DNA of 64,000 bases from Nannocystis exedens (GCF_002343915.1 NZ_NETK01000001.1:868001-932000); one strand, 5' to 3'. Positions 34,670 through 44,727 are shown, numbered from the stretch's first letter. Translations and numbers: made by a program. The notes: a model not told the origin generated them from the letters alone.

Positions 34670-36001
34670 CTAGTCGCCGCCGGGCGAGCGGTTGAGCCAG
34701 AAGAACACCCGCCCCTCGCTGCCGACCTTCACCACCGCGCCGATGTCGATGCGGCCGTCGCCGTCGTAGTCGAGCGGCTCGAGGTCGACGATCTCGCCGC
34801 TGACCTCCCCGGCCGGGGCCAGCGCGTAGTCGATCTGGCCGGGCGACAGGTCGTGGGTGCGGATCAGGACGCTGACCGCGTTGAGGCCGGTGCCGTCGAC
34901 GTCGTGGGCGACGGCGATGTCGACCTCGCCGTCGCCGGTGAAGTCGCCGAGCTCGGCGTCGCGGATCTCCTGCCCGACCGCGAAGAACTGCGGCGCCTCG
35001 AACAACAGCGGCTCGCTGCGGCGCTGGCGGACCACCGTGATCCCGCGGTCCGACGGATGCACGGCGACGAGGTCGACGTCGGCGTCGCCGTCGAGGTCGT
35101 CGAGCAGGACCCGGCGGATCTCGAAGTGCTCGAGCGGCACATCGAGCCGCTCGGCCTCCTTGCCCTGGCCGCTGAACGCGTCCTCGGCCACGAGGTAGAC
35201 CGCGAGCGACTCGTGCTCGCTGTCCAGCGGCCGGTGGGCGAATACGATGTCCTCGAGGCCGAGCCCGTCGAGCTGGGCGACGTTGACCGCGTGGACCCCG
35301 AAGAGCTCGGGGATCTGCAGCCCCAGGCGCCCCTGCGACGCGAACAGCACCCCGCCCTCGGCCGCCACCACCATCCCGTCGAGCGGCTCGGCGTCGGGGT
35401 TGTCGATCGGCGGCGGCCCGCTCTCGCAGCCGATCGCCAGCCCGGCCGCGTTGTCCATGCCGACGATGTCGAGCGTCTCGACGCTGTTGGGCGCCGGGCA
35501 GTTGCCCCACGGGAGGATCGTCGCCGCGTCGAACTGCTCGGGCGTCGTCAGCGCGAACAGGTCGCCGCCGTTGTGGAACCCGAACACCTTGCCGGGCGTG
35601 CCGCTCATCGGCTTGCCGGCCGTCACGCCGAGCAGGTCGTCGCCGTGCTCGCCGCCGTCGAAGAAGCGCGCCGCCGCGATCGCCTCGACGCGGCCGTCCA
35701 CCGCCAGCCCGGCGCTCAGCGTCGTCTTCCGCTCGCGGGTCGTGTAGATCTGGATGATCCCGAGGTCGAGCAGGACCGCGAAGTCGTTGTCGACGCCCTC
35801 GTCGTCGAAGTCGCCGCGCAGCAGCCGGCGCGGCGCGACCGGCATCTCGAGCGCCTCGCCGGCCCGCGGCATGCACACGTGGTGCGGGGTGTAGAGCCCG
35901 CCGTCCCCGGCCCGGTCCGGGCAGTCGGGCAAGGGCTCGACCTGAAAGCAGCTGACCGCAGCGATCGCGGCGACGGAGAGCGAGGAGAGACGCGCGCGCA
36001 T
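34670..36001 (-). CDS. FG-GAP/VCBS repeat lipoprotein
   Basis: 443 residues. The signal peptide MRARLSSLSVAAIAAVSC ends in lipobox IAAVSC. Propeller-type repeats include LRGDFDDEGVDNDFAVLLD, LLDDLDGDADVDLVAVH, ELGDFTGDGEVDIAVAH and EPLDYDGDGRIDIGAVV, with calcium-loop DxDGDGxxD motifs in the C-terminal half; the N-terminal blades are more diverged. It is one of four FG-GAP proteins in the window (with 11346-13295, 21798-22940 and 44902-45986). Probably surface-exposed; ligand unknown. It is followed 9 nt upstream (36011) by the end of the TPR gene on the same strand, so the two may be co-transcribed. Confidence 0.85.
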   Translation of the reverse strand: MRARLSSLSVAAIAAVSCFQVEPLPDCPDRAGDGGLYTPHHVCMPRAGEALEMPVAPRRLLRGDFDDEGVDNDFAVLLDLGIIQIYTTRERKTTLSAGLAVDGRVEAIAAARFFDGGEHGDDLLGVTAGKPMSGTPGKVFGFHNGGDLFALTTPEQFDAATILPWGNCPAPNSVETLDIVGMDNAAGLAIGCESGPPPIDNPDAEPLDGMVVAAEGGVLFASQGRLGLQIPELFGVHAVNVAQLDGLGLEDIVFAHRPLDSEHESLAVYLVAEDAFSGQGKEAERLDVPLEHFEIRRVLLDDLDGDADVDLVAVHPSDRGITVVRQRRSEPLLFEAPQFFAVGQEIRDAELGDFTGDGEVDIAVAHDVDGTGLNAVSVLIRTHDLSPGQIDYALAPAGEVSGEIVDLEPLDYDGDGRIDIGAVVKVGSEGRVFFWLNRSPGGD

Positions 36002-36010
36002 GGACCTCCG

Positions 36011-36862
36011 CTAGAACGCCAGCGCCAAACCGCCGGGACGCAGCTGGGCGCGGCGCGGGCCGGCCTTGCCGCCGCGCACCGCGTCGACGACGACCAGCGC
36101 CACGCCGGTCAGCAGCAGCGCCCCGCCGGCGCCGATGCCGGCGAACGCCAGCGCCCGCGCCGACTGGTAGCTGTCAGCGTACTGCTGCTCGCGCGCGGCC
36201 GACAGCGGCACGTACTGCCACTCGTCGCGCCGCTGGTCGTCGATGCGCGCGGCGCTGACGAGGCCGAGCGCGCCCAGACCTGTCCCGAAAACCAGGCCGC
36301 CGCCGATCAGCGCGTAGCCGGCGATCCCGGCCGCCCCCGGCCGATACGGCGGCTGCGGCGGCTCGGGCGCCGGCGCCGGCGTCGGCCCCTCGGGCTTCGC
36401 CGCGGCCTTGCCCAGCTCCGCCAGCTGTTCGTCGATCGCCGCCACCCGGGCGCGCGCATCCAGGCTGTCGCCGCCGGCCGCCTCGGTGATCTTGGCGAAG
36501 TTGAGGAACAGCACCCGCGCCTTGCGCAGGTGGGCCGGATCGGCCTCGACCTCGTAGCGCTTGCTGTACGCCTGCCCGAGGTTGTAGAGCAGCGCCTCGG
36601 CGTGGCTCAGCTCGTACGCCGCCTCGAACCGCGCGATCGCCACGTCGAACTTGCCGAGGTTGTAGGCCTGCGAGCCCTCCTCGAACAGCCGCTGCGCCTC
36701 GGCCTCGTCGGCGCCGGCCGCAGGCGCGGGCTCGGGTTGGCGGGCCGACGTCGGCCCGCCGAGGCCGAGCGCGAGGCTCAGGCCGAGCGCGGCGGTGAGC
36801 CGGCAGGACCGCGCCAGCGCGGGAATTCGGCCGTTTCGACGCCTCCGTCCGCGCGAGAGCAC
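36011..36862 (-). CDS. TPR protein with signal sequence and C-terminal membrane segments
   Basis: 283 residues from a GTG at 36862 (GTGs at 36877 and 36880 also fit). A basic start (LSRGRRRRNGR) leads to a signal sequence, LTAALGLSLALGLGG. TPR-like helices follow: AQRLFEEGSQAYNLGKFDVAIARFEAAYELSHAEALLYNLGQAYSKR, a pattern common in myxobacterial periplasmic proteins. After a Pro-rich linker come two hydrophobic Gly-rich segments, AGYALIGGGLVFGTGLGALGLVSA and ALAFAGIGAGGALLLTGVALVVVDAV. This layout is frequent next to or associated with Ser/Thr kinases in Myxococcota, and a kinase gene is divergent from it here. Function unknown. Confidence 0.75.
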   Translation of the reverse strand: MLSRGRRRRNGRIPALARSCRLTAALGLSLALGLGGPTSARQPEPAPAAGADEAEAQRLFEEGSQAYNLGKFDVAIARFEAAYELSHAEALLYNLGQAYSKRYEVEADPAHLRKARVLFLNFAKITEAAGGDSLDARARVAAIDEQLAELGKAAAKPEGPTPAPAPEPPQPPYRPGAAGIAGYALIGGGLVFGTGLGALGLVSAARIDDQRRDEWQYVPLSAAREQQYADSYQSARALAFAGIGAGGALLLTGVALVVVDAVRGGKAGPRRAQLRPGGLALAF

Positions 36863-37021
36863 GACCGACGCTACCACCACCGGCGAAGCAGCGACAAGCG
36901 GACTGCGTTCGCGCCGCGCGTTATCGACCGCACGAGCGCACCGGCGATGCCCGACCTTCACGGGCGCCGGCGGTCGGTGCCACACTGAGCCCCCGGCGCC
37001 CGTGCGCGCACGGAGCCGCGA

Positions 37022-38343
<1,322 letters not shown>

Positions 38344-38344
<1 letters not shown>

Positions 38345-38709
38345 TGGTGCGCATCGACACCGCCGGCGTCGCCGCGGAGGTGCTCGACGAGGGCGGCGCG
38401 GTCCTCGGCAACACCTCCGATCCGCACGGCCTGCAGCTCCCGCGCGGCGAGGCCGAGCGGCAGCTCCGCCTGCGCGCCGAGGGCCGCGCCGAGGCCCAGG
38501 TGAAGCTCGTCCCCAGCGAGGACCGGACCGTCGCCGTCACGCTCGATCCGCTGCCCCACGGCAAACAGGCCGCCAGGAAGACCGCGGCCAGCAAGAAGCC
38601 CGAGGTCAAGCCAGAGCCCGCGCCCTCGCCCGTCGAGCCCGCGCCCAAGCCGAAGCCCGAGCCCAAGCCGTCGACCTCGCCCGACCTGATCTCGCCGTTC
38701 AAGAAGTAG
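38344..38709 (+). CDS. PEGA-like C-terminal domain of the kinase, in a shifted frame
   Basis: 121 residues from the ATG that overlaps the kinase stop (TGATG). It reads MVRIDTAGVAAEVLDEGGAVLGNTSDPHGLQLPRGEAERQLRLRAEGRAEAQVKLV, a PEGA-type beta domain usually attached to extracytoplasmic tails of such kinases, then a Lys/Pro-rich tail (PEVKPEPAPSPVEPAPKPKPEPKP). As a stand-alone cytoplasmic protein it would make little sense. It is best read as the severed C-terminus of the upstream kinase. Alternatively it is made by termination-reinitiation at the overlap. Confidence 0.65.
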
Positions 38710-38716
38710 CGCGGCT

Positions 38717-38792
38717 GGCTGTCCGATCGGGCATGCCCGTTCGAACATGGAAGCAAGGACAACGCCGCTTGGACATGATCCATCGGGCATCC
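38717..38792. repeat. Cluster of interspersed repeats
   Basis: GCTGTCC, GGGCATGCCC, GAACATGG, AAGGACA, GGACATGATCC and GGGCATCC half-sites over 76 nt after the kinase/PEGA genes, before a convergent gene. Confidence 0.65.
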
Positions 38793-38897
38793 TGAACCGG
38801 TCCGCGCCTCGTCGTCACCGAGCGCCACGGCGCACGTTCCAGCGCGATCGGGCCGGCGGCACGCACGACGGGTTCGGCTCGCGCTGCGGCGCGTCCG

Positions 38898-40685
38898 TCA
38901 ATACGGCACCGGGCCGACCGAGGCCGGCGACTCGGCGAGACCGATCGTCATCTCGTGGCCGAGCCCGAGGCGCCCGAAAATGTTGCCGCCCCAGCACCGC
39001 AGCGTCCCGTCGGCCAGCGCGGCGCAGCGGTGGCTGTTACCGCTGTCGAGGTGGAGCACCGGCCCGCCGACCTCGACGATCGTCGGGATGAAGACGCTGA
39101 CCTTGCCGGGAACACCGACGGCGCCGTGACCGTTGCTGCCCCAGCACTGCAGCTCCCCGGTCGCCAGCAGGGCGCAGGCGGACAGGGCGCCGACCGAGAC
39201 GGCCGTGGCCGGTCCGGCGAGCTGGACCGGCGGCGGCGGCATCTCGCCCGGCTCGTCGCCGACGGCGCCGAAGATGCCGTGGGAATAGAGGCCCAGCGAA
39301 CCATCCTGATTGTCGCCCCAGCAGCGCACCTCGCCGTCGGTCCGCAGGGCGCACGTGAACGCGAAGTCGGTCGAGATGGCGACCTGCGCGACCGGGCCGC
39401 CGACGTCGACCGGCGGCGGCGGCATCTCGCCCGGCTCGTCGCCGCGAGCTTCGGTATCGCCGTAGCCGAGCTGACCGAAGGAGTTGTGGCCCCAGCAGCG
39501 GAGCGTGCCGTCCTTCAGCACCGCGCACGCGTGGCTGGTCCCGGCGGCGAGCTGCGCGACCGGACCGCCGAGCTCGAGGTCGGGCACCGGCAGCTCGCCG
39601 GGCTCATCGCCAAGGTTGTCGGTGTGCCCGTAGCCGAGCTCTCCCGTGAGGTTGCTGCCCCAGCAGCGCACGTTGTCGGCCTCCGTGATCACGCAGGTGA
39701 AGCCCCCGCCGGCCTCGACGTCGCGGACCGGCGCGCCGACGTCGATGTCGGGCGGCGGCACCTCGCTCGCGTTGTTGCCGAACGCCCCGTTGGTGGCGCC
39801 GTTCCCGAGCGCGCCCCCGGAGGCGAGGCCCCAGCAGCGGACCTTGCCGGTGTCGAGCACCGCGCAGGTGTGCATGCCGCTCGAGCTCGCGCGCAGCACC
39901 GTGCCGCCGACGGGGACCGACGGCGTCGGCAGCTCGTCAGGGTCGTCGCCGCGGTCGGTGCCGTCGCCGTAGCCGAGCTGGCCGGAGGCCCCGCTGCCCC
40001 AGCACCGCATCGTCCCGTCTTCGAGCACGACGCAGGAGTGGTAGGTCCCGCACACGGCCTGCACGATCTTCGGGTTGTGCTCGCACGCGGGCGTGCACGC
40101 GTCGCCGCCGAGGTTGTTGCCGTCGTCGCACGCCTCGCCGCGCTCGACGTCGCCGTCGCCGCAAGTCAGCGGCTCACCGGTGGTCGAGCCGTCGCTCGTC
40201 GTGTCGCTCGTCGAATCGCCCGTCGAGTCGCCCGTCGTCGAGGTCGTCGTCCCGTCGCTCGTCGACTCGCTCGTCATCACCCCCTCGGCGGTCGAGCCGT
40301 CGCTCGTCGACTCGCTCGTCATCACCCCCTCGGTGGTCGAGCCGTCGCTCGTCGCGCCGTCGCTCGTCGAGCTCGTCGAGCCGTCGCTCGTCGTCATCGC
40401 GGCGCTGGTCGAGTCGTCGCCCGTCGAGTCCGTTGCGTCATCGCTCGTCGAGCTCGTCGAGCTGGTCGTCGGCTCGCCGCTGGTCGTCTCGCTCGCCTCG
40501 CTCGGGGAGGCGGTCGTCTGCGGCGTCGATTCGGTCGTCGAGGACGAGGCGTCGCTCTCCGTCGACGGATCGCCGTCGGCGGGCAAGCCCGGGCAACCAC
40601 TCAAGAGCAGCGACCCGCCGATCCAGGCGAACATTCGCTGCTGGATCTCGCGCATGGATGGCAACTGAACCGTCGTCGACTTCAT
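38898..40685 (-). CDS. RCC1-repeat lipoprotein with Ser/Thr-rich linker
   Basis: 595 residues from the ATG at 40685 (AAGGA upstream); an ATG at 40655 would give a shorter signal peptide. The lipobox SLLLSGC is followed by ~150 residues of Ser/Thr/Asp/Glu linker, including a duplicated VMTSESTSDG unit. A Cys-rich segment, LTCGDGDVERGEACDDGNNLGGDACTPAC, is the myxococcal DUF4215-type repeat. Six or seven RCC1 repeats follow (AGTSHACAVLKDGTLRCWGHNSFGQLGYG), forming a beta-propeller. It is probably anchored on the outer surface, binding partner unknown. It is convergent with the kinase/PEGA pair. Confidence 0.88.
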   Translation of the reverse strand: MKSTTVQLPSMREIQQRMFAWIGGSLLLSGCPGLPADGDPSTESDASSSTTESTPQTTASPSEASETTSGEPTTSSTSSTSDDATDSTGDDSTSAAMTTSDGSTSSTSDGATSDGSTTEGVMTSESTSDGSTAEGVMTSESTSDGTTTSTTGDSTGDSTSDTTSDGSTTGEPLTCGDGDVERGEACDDGNNLGGDACTPACEHNPKIVQAVCGTYHSCVVLEDGTMRCWGSGASGQLGYGDGTDRGDDPDELPTPSVPVGGTVLRASSSGMHTCAVLDTGKVRCWGLASGGALGNGATNGAFGNNASEVPPPDIDVGAPVRDVEAGGGFTCVITEADNVRCWGSNLTGELGYGHTDNLGDEPGELPVPDLELGGPVAQLAAGTSHACAVLKDGTLRCWGHNSFGQLGYGDTEARGDEPGEMPPPPVDVGGPVAQVAISTDFAFTCALRTDGEVRCWGDNQDGSLGLYSHGIFGAVGDEPGEMPPPPVQLAGPATAVSVGALSACALLATGELQCWGSNGHGAVGVPGKVSVFIPTIVEVGGPVLHLDSGNSHRCAALADGTLRCWGGNIFGRLGLGHEMTIGLAESPASVGPVPY

Positions 40686-41029
40686 CGTCTCGTCCTTCGA
40701 AATGGCGACGCCCCGGCCGACCCTCACCCGACCCCACGCGGGCGAACGCGGCCGGCCGACAGCGTCTGCCGGGACAGTGACGGCCGGTGTCCGATCAATT
40801 GCCGCGGCCGAGCACGCGCCGCCTCGCTGCGTGGTCGGCGGAACCTCCGCGGCGCGACGCCCGAGCGAGGGCTGCGTCGAGGCGGAGCGGCGCCTGAGCG
40901 CGGGACACGGTGAGGAGGGCCCCGTGCCGGCGAAGTGGGCCCCTCGGCGCCTTCCGGGCTGCGCGGCGCGTGAGCCCGCGGCGCCGGCACGAACCCGCGC
41001 CCCTGCGCGGCCCGGGTACACTGCCGCGC
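40686..41029. other. Divergent intergenic region
   Basis: Separates the RCC1 lipoprotein (minus) from an SDR gene (plus) and should hold both promoters. No gene and no repeat of the interspersed family is visible. Composition is GC-rich throughout, and no clear -10/-35 box stands out. Confidence 0.45.
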
Positions 41030-41806
41030 ATGTCGAACGCACCGCTCGCCCTCATCACCGGGGCCGGCCGCGGCATCGGTCGCGCCGTCGCCGAGGCGCT
41101 CGCGCCGGGTCACACCCTCCTGATCGCCGGCCGCGACCGCGACGCGCTCGGGCGCACGCGGGCCGAACTGGCGGCCCCGCACGGCGCCCACGTCCTCGCC
41201 GTCGACCTCGGCGACCCGGACTCCCGTCGATCCTTCCTGTCCGAAGTCACAGGTCTCGAGGGCCAGCTCGGGCGCCGCGTCCAGGTCCTCGTCAACAACG
41301 CCGGCGCCGCTTACTCCGCCCCGCTCGCGCGCACCGGCGACGACGTGTGGGCCCGCCTGTTCGAGCTCAACTGCACGGCCCCGTTCGTCCTCACCCGCGC
41401 CCTCGTCCCGGGCATGCTCGCGGCCGGCTGGGGCCGCGTCGTCAACGTCGCCTCGACCGCGGCTCTCAAGGGCTACGCGTACACGGCCGCCTATTCGGCC
41501 AGCAAGGCCGGCCTGCTCGGCTGGACCCGCGCCCTCGCGGTCGAGCTGGCCAGCAAGGACATCACCGTCAACGCCGTCTGCCCCGGCTTCACCGACACCG
41601 ACATCGTCGCCGACGCCGCGCGCAACATCCAGGCCACCACCGGCCGCAGCGAGGACGAGGCCCGCAAGGCGCTGGCCCGCTTCTCGCCGCAGGGCCGGCT
41701 GCGCAGCCCGGCCGAGGTCGCCGACCTGGTCGCCTGGCTCGCGCGGCCCGGCGCCGGCGGCGTCACCGGCCAGGCGCTGGCGATCGACGGCGGCGAGACG
41801 GCCTGA
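41030..41806 (+). CDS. Short-chain dehydrogenase/reductase (FabG-like)
   Basis: 258 residues from the ATG at 41030. TGAGRGIGRAVAEAL for cofactor binding, NNAGAAYSAPL, the catalytic Ser in NVASTA, and YSASKAG with Tyr and Lys. The end, GGVTGQALAIDGGETA, is the usual FabG-type C-terminus. Features fit 3-oxoacyl-ACP or 3-hydroxyacyl-CoA (PHB-pathway) dehydrogenases, but the substrate cannot be fixed. It is a single gene with a hairpin terminator behind it and convergent with the ligase operon. Confidence 0.9.
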   Translation: MSNAPLALITGAGRGIGRAVAEALAPGHTLLIAGRDRDALGRTRAELAAPHGAHVLAVDLGDPDSRRSFLSEVTGLEGQLGRRVQVLVNNAGAAYSAPLARTGDDVWARLFELNCTAPFVLTRALVPGMLAAGWGRVVNVASTAALKGYAYTAAYSASKAGLLGWTRALAVELASKDITVNAVCPGFTDTDIVADAARNIQATTGRSEDEARKALARFSPQGRLRSPAEVADLVAWLARPGAGGVTGQALAIDGGETA

Positions 41807-41825
41807 GCCGCCCCGCGCATGAACG

Positions 41826-41856
41826 AAGGGGCAGGTCCCGAAGCACCTGCCCCTTT
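41826..41856. terminator. Hairpin terminator between convergent genes
   Basis: AAGGGGCAGGT pairs perfectly over 11 bp with ACCTGCCCCTT, around an 8-nt loop, followed by T and CG. Placed between the SDR stop and the end of the ligase operon, it may serve both. The arms contain the ACCTGCCC half-site of the interspersed family. Confidence 0.65.
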
Positions 41857-41870
41857 CGCCAAGGTCTGAT

Positions 41871-41893
41871 GGACATGTTCCGAGGGGCATGCC
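41871..41893. repeat. Interspersed inverted repeat
   Basis: GGACATGTTCC-gag-GGGCATGCCC, between the terminator hairpin and the ligase stop codon. Confidence 0.65.
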
Positions 41894-41908
41894 CTCGCGG
41901 TCAGCCGC

Positions 41909-43372
41909 TCAGCCGACCTTGTCCCAGCCCTTCTTGATGTTCTCGGCGATCATCTCGTCGCCGATCTTCAGCGCCTCGCCGAGCGTCGGCGCCAGCCGGA
42001 CCTCGCGCTCGAGCGGGGTCTTGCGCCCGGCGGAGAAGTCGGTCCAGTGGACCACGAAGGCCGGGTAGTTGGGGTCGACCTTCTCCTTGTTGGTGCGCCA
42101 GATGACGAGCTTGCGCACCGCCTGCTGGCCCTTGGCGCTCTTGGCGTAGACCTCGCGGCGGATCACCTCGGAGGCCGGCAGGACCAGGCGCTCGGCCTTC
42201 TTGTTGAGGCTGTCGATCTGGACCCGCTCGAGCACCTGGGCCACGCGGATGTCGACCGGGTTGACGGTCTTGTCGCTGCGGATCCGCGAGAACACCGGGT
42301 GCAGGATCGACACGCCGGGCATCTCCCGGATCGTGCGCCAGCCGGTCTGGCTGTGCTCGAGCACCATGCGCATGATCGGGTCGCCGCTCGAGTCCTCGCC
42401 CTGGATGTCGGTGACCTTGACCTCGATCACCGTCTCCGGCGGGACGAAGCGGTACAGCGCGCCCTTGCTGTTGGCGTAGCGGTAGTTCGACGCCACGCTC
42501 TTGCCCGACAGCTGCTGGTAGAACGCCTTGCGCTGGTCGGTCGGCATGTTGCCGCAGGCGCCGATGACCTGGAACTGGCCGTCGTCGCGCATCATCGCCA
42601 GCAGCAGCGAGCCGACCGCCTCGGGCTCGTCCGAGCTGTCGGTGTAGCCGATGATCGCCGCGTCGATGTCGATCGTCGGCTTGAGCTTGAAGACCAGGTT
42701 GTCGGCGGTGCGGACGACCAGGCCCTCGCCCTTGCCGCCCTCGACCCACTCGTTCCAGCGCTGCATCACCTGCTCGGCGCCGGTCGCCTGCTCGGTCTTG
42801 ATCGCCTGCAGCCGCTTGCCGCCGGCGAGCAGCCGCTGGCACAGCGCCAGGCGGTCGACGTACAGCGGCGGGCGGTTCGGCGTCTCGGCGTCGCCGCCGT
42901 GGAGCACGTCGAACGCGAAGTAGGCCATGCGCTCGACCTGCGCCTGGGCCTCGCCGCCCATCGCCGCGCCGAGGTCGCCGACCCGCGGCCGGCCCTGACC
43001 CGGCGGCTTGGCGGCGAACAGCTCGCCCGCCAGCACCGTGCGGCCCTGCTTGCGCCCGAGCGCCGCCTTGGCCTCCATCAGCACCGGCACGTCGCCCGAC
43101 ACCACGCGGCCGGTCGGCGAGCACAGGATCGCCTGCTGCTCGTCGAGCACGAGGAACCACAGCTCGCCGTCGATCTTCGGCGACACCTGCAGGACGCCCG
43201 ACGGGACCGCCCCGCGGGCCAGGTCCTCGAAGGGCAGCGCGCGGTAGCTGCCGGCCACGGCGCGCTTGTAGTTGCGGAACATCGCCGCCAGCTCGGTATC
43301 GAGCAGGCTGCCGGCCGGGCTCTGCTTGCCCTTGCCGAGCGGACGGGCGCTGTCGGTGGAGAACAGGCTCAT
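41909..43372 (-). CDS. ATP-dependent DNA ligase-family protein
   Basis: 487 residues from the ATG at 43372, with GGAGA 5-9 nt upstream. Nucleotidyltransferase motifs occur in order: KIDG (66-69, the AMP-accepting Lys), CSPTGRVV (84-91), LAGELF (114-119) and AFDVLHGG (153-160), EGLVVR (216-221), and KLKPTIDIDAAIIGY (229-243). A C-terminal ~240 residues probably include an OB fold plus an extra domain with RREVYAKSAKGQQAVRKLVIWRTNKEK. It should seal nicks in DNA or RNA, or act as another nucleotidyltransferase. It is the last gene of a tight three-gene operon with two unknown proteins, 25 nt after the preceding stop. It is not LigD: no polymerase, phosphoesterase or Ku is nearby. Confidence 0.82.
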   Translation of the reverse strand: MSLFSTDSARPLGKGKQSPAGSLLDTELAAMFRNYKRAVAGSYRALPFEDLARGAVPSGVLQVSPKIDGELWFLVLDEQQAILCSPTGRVVSGDVPVLMEAKAALGRKQGRTVLAGELFAAKPPGQGRPRVGDLGAAMGGEAQAQVERMAYFAFDVLHGGDAETPNRPPLYVDRLALCQRLLAGGKRLQAIKTEQATGAEQVMQRWNEWVEGGKGEGLVVRTADNLVFKLKPTIDIDAAIIGYTDSSDEPEAVGSLLLAMMRDDGQFQVIGACGNMPTDQRKAFYQQLSGKSVASNYRYANSKGALYRFVPPETVIEVKVTDIQGEDSSGDPIMRMVLEHSQTGWRTIREMPGVSILHPVFSRIRSDKTVNPVDIRVAQVLERVQIDSLNKKAERLVLPASEVIRREVYAKSAKGQQAVRKLVIWRTNKEKVDPNYPAFVVHWTDFSAGRKTPLEREVRLAPTLGEALKIGDEMIAENIKKGWDKVG

Positions 43373-43397
43373 GACAATCTCCAGTCTGTCCGAAAGG

Positions 43398-44102
43398 TCA
43401 GGTCGACGCCGCACCCGGGGCGCGCAGCTCGAGGTTCGAGAGGTGGAGCAGCAGCTTGTACTTCTGGCCGTCGACGCGGCCCTCGAGGAAGCCGCGGTAC
43501 GGCGTGCCGTTCTCCTGGAAGATCAGCGGGTCGCGGCCCTTGCTGCCGGCGCCGAGCAGCGCCAGCTCGCCCTTGTCGTGCAGCTCCTTCGCCATCTTGT
43601 ACAGGAAGTCGAACGACAGGCCGTCGACGTGCTTGATCTGGATGGTGCGGCGGAACGCGAACTTGGTCACCACCTCGGCCTTCGGCATGCGCCGGTTGGT
43701 GAACCGCACCGGCGACTCCTTCTCGTTGGTGTTGGCCGGGATGTCGGCCGCCGGCTTGCGCTCGCGCTCGGTCCCGTCGGGCCCGAACAGCACGTCGACC
43801 AGCTTCGGCGAGGCGTGCAGCACCTCGCCCTTGCTCGACAGGAACACCGTCTGCGTGTCGCCGACCTGCTTGCCGACCTGCTCGATGTCGATCTCCGGGT
43901 CGCCGTCGATCAACGCCTGCGCCAGGTCGCCCGGCATCGCGCTCAGCTTGGCGTAGGTCCCCGCCTCGGTCGTCGCCAGGTAGCGGCGGAACTCGAGCTT
44001 CTTGCCGGGCACGCCGGACACCGGCCCCTGCTTCTCCTTGACCGACTCGAGCGCGAGCGTGGCGTCGCGCTTCTCCTCGTTCATCAGCTGGATCTTGCGC
44101 AT
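43398..44102 (-). CDS. Ligase-operon protein B, unknown
   Basis: 234 residues from the ATG at 44102, with GGGAGAC upstream. It looks like two soluble alpha/beta halves: residues ~35-110 (LEFRRYLATTEAGTYAKLSAMPGDLAQALIDGDPEIDIEQVGKQVGDTQTVFLSSKGEVLHASP) and ~130-225 (FTNRRMPKAEVVTKFAFRRTIQIKHVDGLSFDFLYKMAKELHDKGELALLGAG). The end is RVDGQKYKLLLHLSNLELR. No catalytic signature, signal or membrane segment. Basic patches (FTNRRMPK, FAFRRTIQIK) could contact nucleic acid. No family recognised. It lies between the unknown protein A gene and the ligase gene, spaced 22 and 25 nt, so it is made with them. Likely a cytoplasmic ligase partner (inference). Confidence 0.75.
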   Translation of the reverse strand: MRKIQLMNEEKRDATLALESVKEKQGPVSGVPGKKLEFRRYLATTEAGTYAKLSAMPGDLAQALIDGDPEIDIEQVGKQVGDTQTVFLSSKGEVLHASPKLVDVLFGPDGTERERKPAADIPANTNEKESPVRFTNRRMPKAEVVTKFAFRRTIQIKHVDGLSFDFLYKMAKELHDKGELALLGAGSKGRDPLIFQENGTPYRGFLEGRVDGQKYKLLLHLSNLELRAPGAAST

Positions 44103-44124
44103 GGCTGTCTCCCTGACCTGTCCC

Positions 44125-44727
44125 TCAGAACATCTCGAAGTCGAGCTCGTCGCCGTCGTCGTCGCCGCCCGGATCGTCGGTCACCGTGGTCTGCAGCTCG
44201 CACCACTCGCTGACCGCCGGCGAGCCGACCAGCGCGAAGTAGGCGCCGCCGTTGCACACCAGGTAGGCGAGCTCGGTGTCGTAGCCGCCGCGGTAGGAGA
44301 ACACGAAGCGGAACACCTTGCCGGCCCGCAGCTCGCCCTCGAGCTTGGGGTCGAGCCCGTTCGGGTCGAGCGTGTAGACCGAGCGCACCGCCAGGTCGAG
44401 CAGCTCGCCCGGCTCGACCGGGCCCTCGAGCTTCTGCGGCTCGCCGAGCGTGCTGCCGATGTGCGGCAGCGGGTTGCCGTCGGCGTCGAGCCCGACCAGC
44501 TTGCTGTTCGGGATCCACGCGTTGCTCTCGTCGAAGTAGCCCTGCGCGGTCATCCCCGAGCGGATCAACAGCGTGCCGTCGCGCGACAGCTCGGCCCGCT
44601 CGCAGCGCTGCTCGTGGGGGTCGAGGATCTGTCGCTGACGCTTGCCGTACAGCTTGGCGCGGTCGAGCTTCTCGTGATCGAAGGTCGACTGCACGCCGCC
44701 CCAGGTGACGATGATCGGTTTCGCCAT
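44125..44727 (-). CDS. Ligase-operon protein A, unknown
   Basis: 200 residues from the ATG at 44727. It starts KPIIVTWGGVQSTFDHEKLDRAKLYGKRQRQILDPHEQRCERAELSRDGTLLIRSG, then SMTAQGYFDESNAWIPNSKLVGLDADGNPLP. It is a beta-rich, compact domain, followed by RSVYTLDPNGLDPKLEGELRAGKVFRFVFSYRGGY, and ends in a very acidic tail, DDPGGDDDGDELDFEMF. The tail resembles those of proteins that recruit nucleic-acid enzymes (for example SSB-like acidic tips), but this is only an analogy. No family recognised. First gene of the operon, with a 174-nt upstream gap likely holding the promoter. Confidence 0.75.
   Translation of the reverse strand: MAKPIIVTWGGVQSTFDHEKLDRAKLYGKRQRQILDPHEQRCERAELSRDGTLLIRSGMTAQGYFDESNAWIPNSKLVGLDADGNPLPHIGSTLGEPQKLEGPVEPGELLDLAVRSVYTLDPNGLDPKLEGELRAGKVFRFVFSYRGGYDTELAYLVCNGGAYFALVGSPAVSEWCELQTTVTDDPGGDDDGDELDFEMF

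Noticed and set aside
41909..43372. LigD/NHEJ assignment for the ligase gene
   Set aside because: No Ku, primase-polymerase or 3-prime phosphoesterase domain is present in the protein or nearby; the two operon partners are unrelated to NHEJ proteins.
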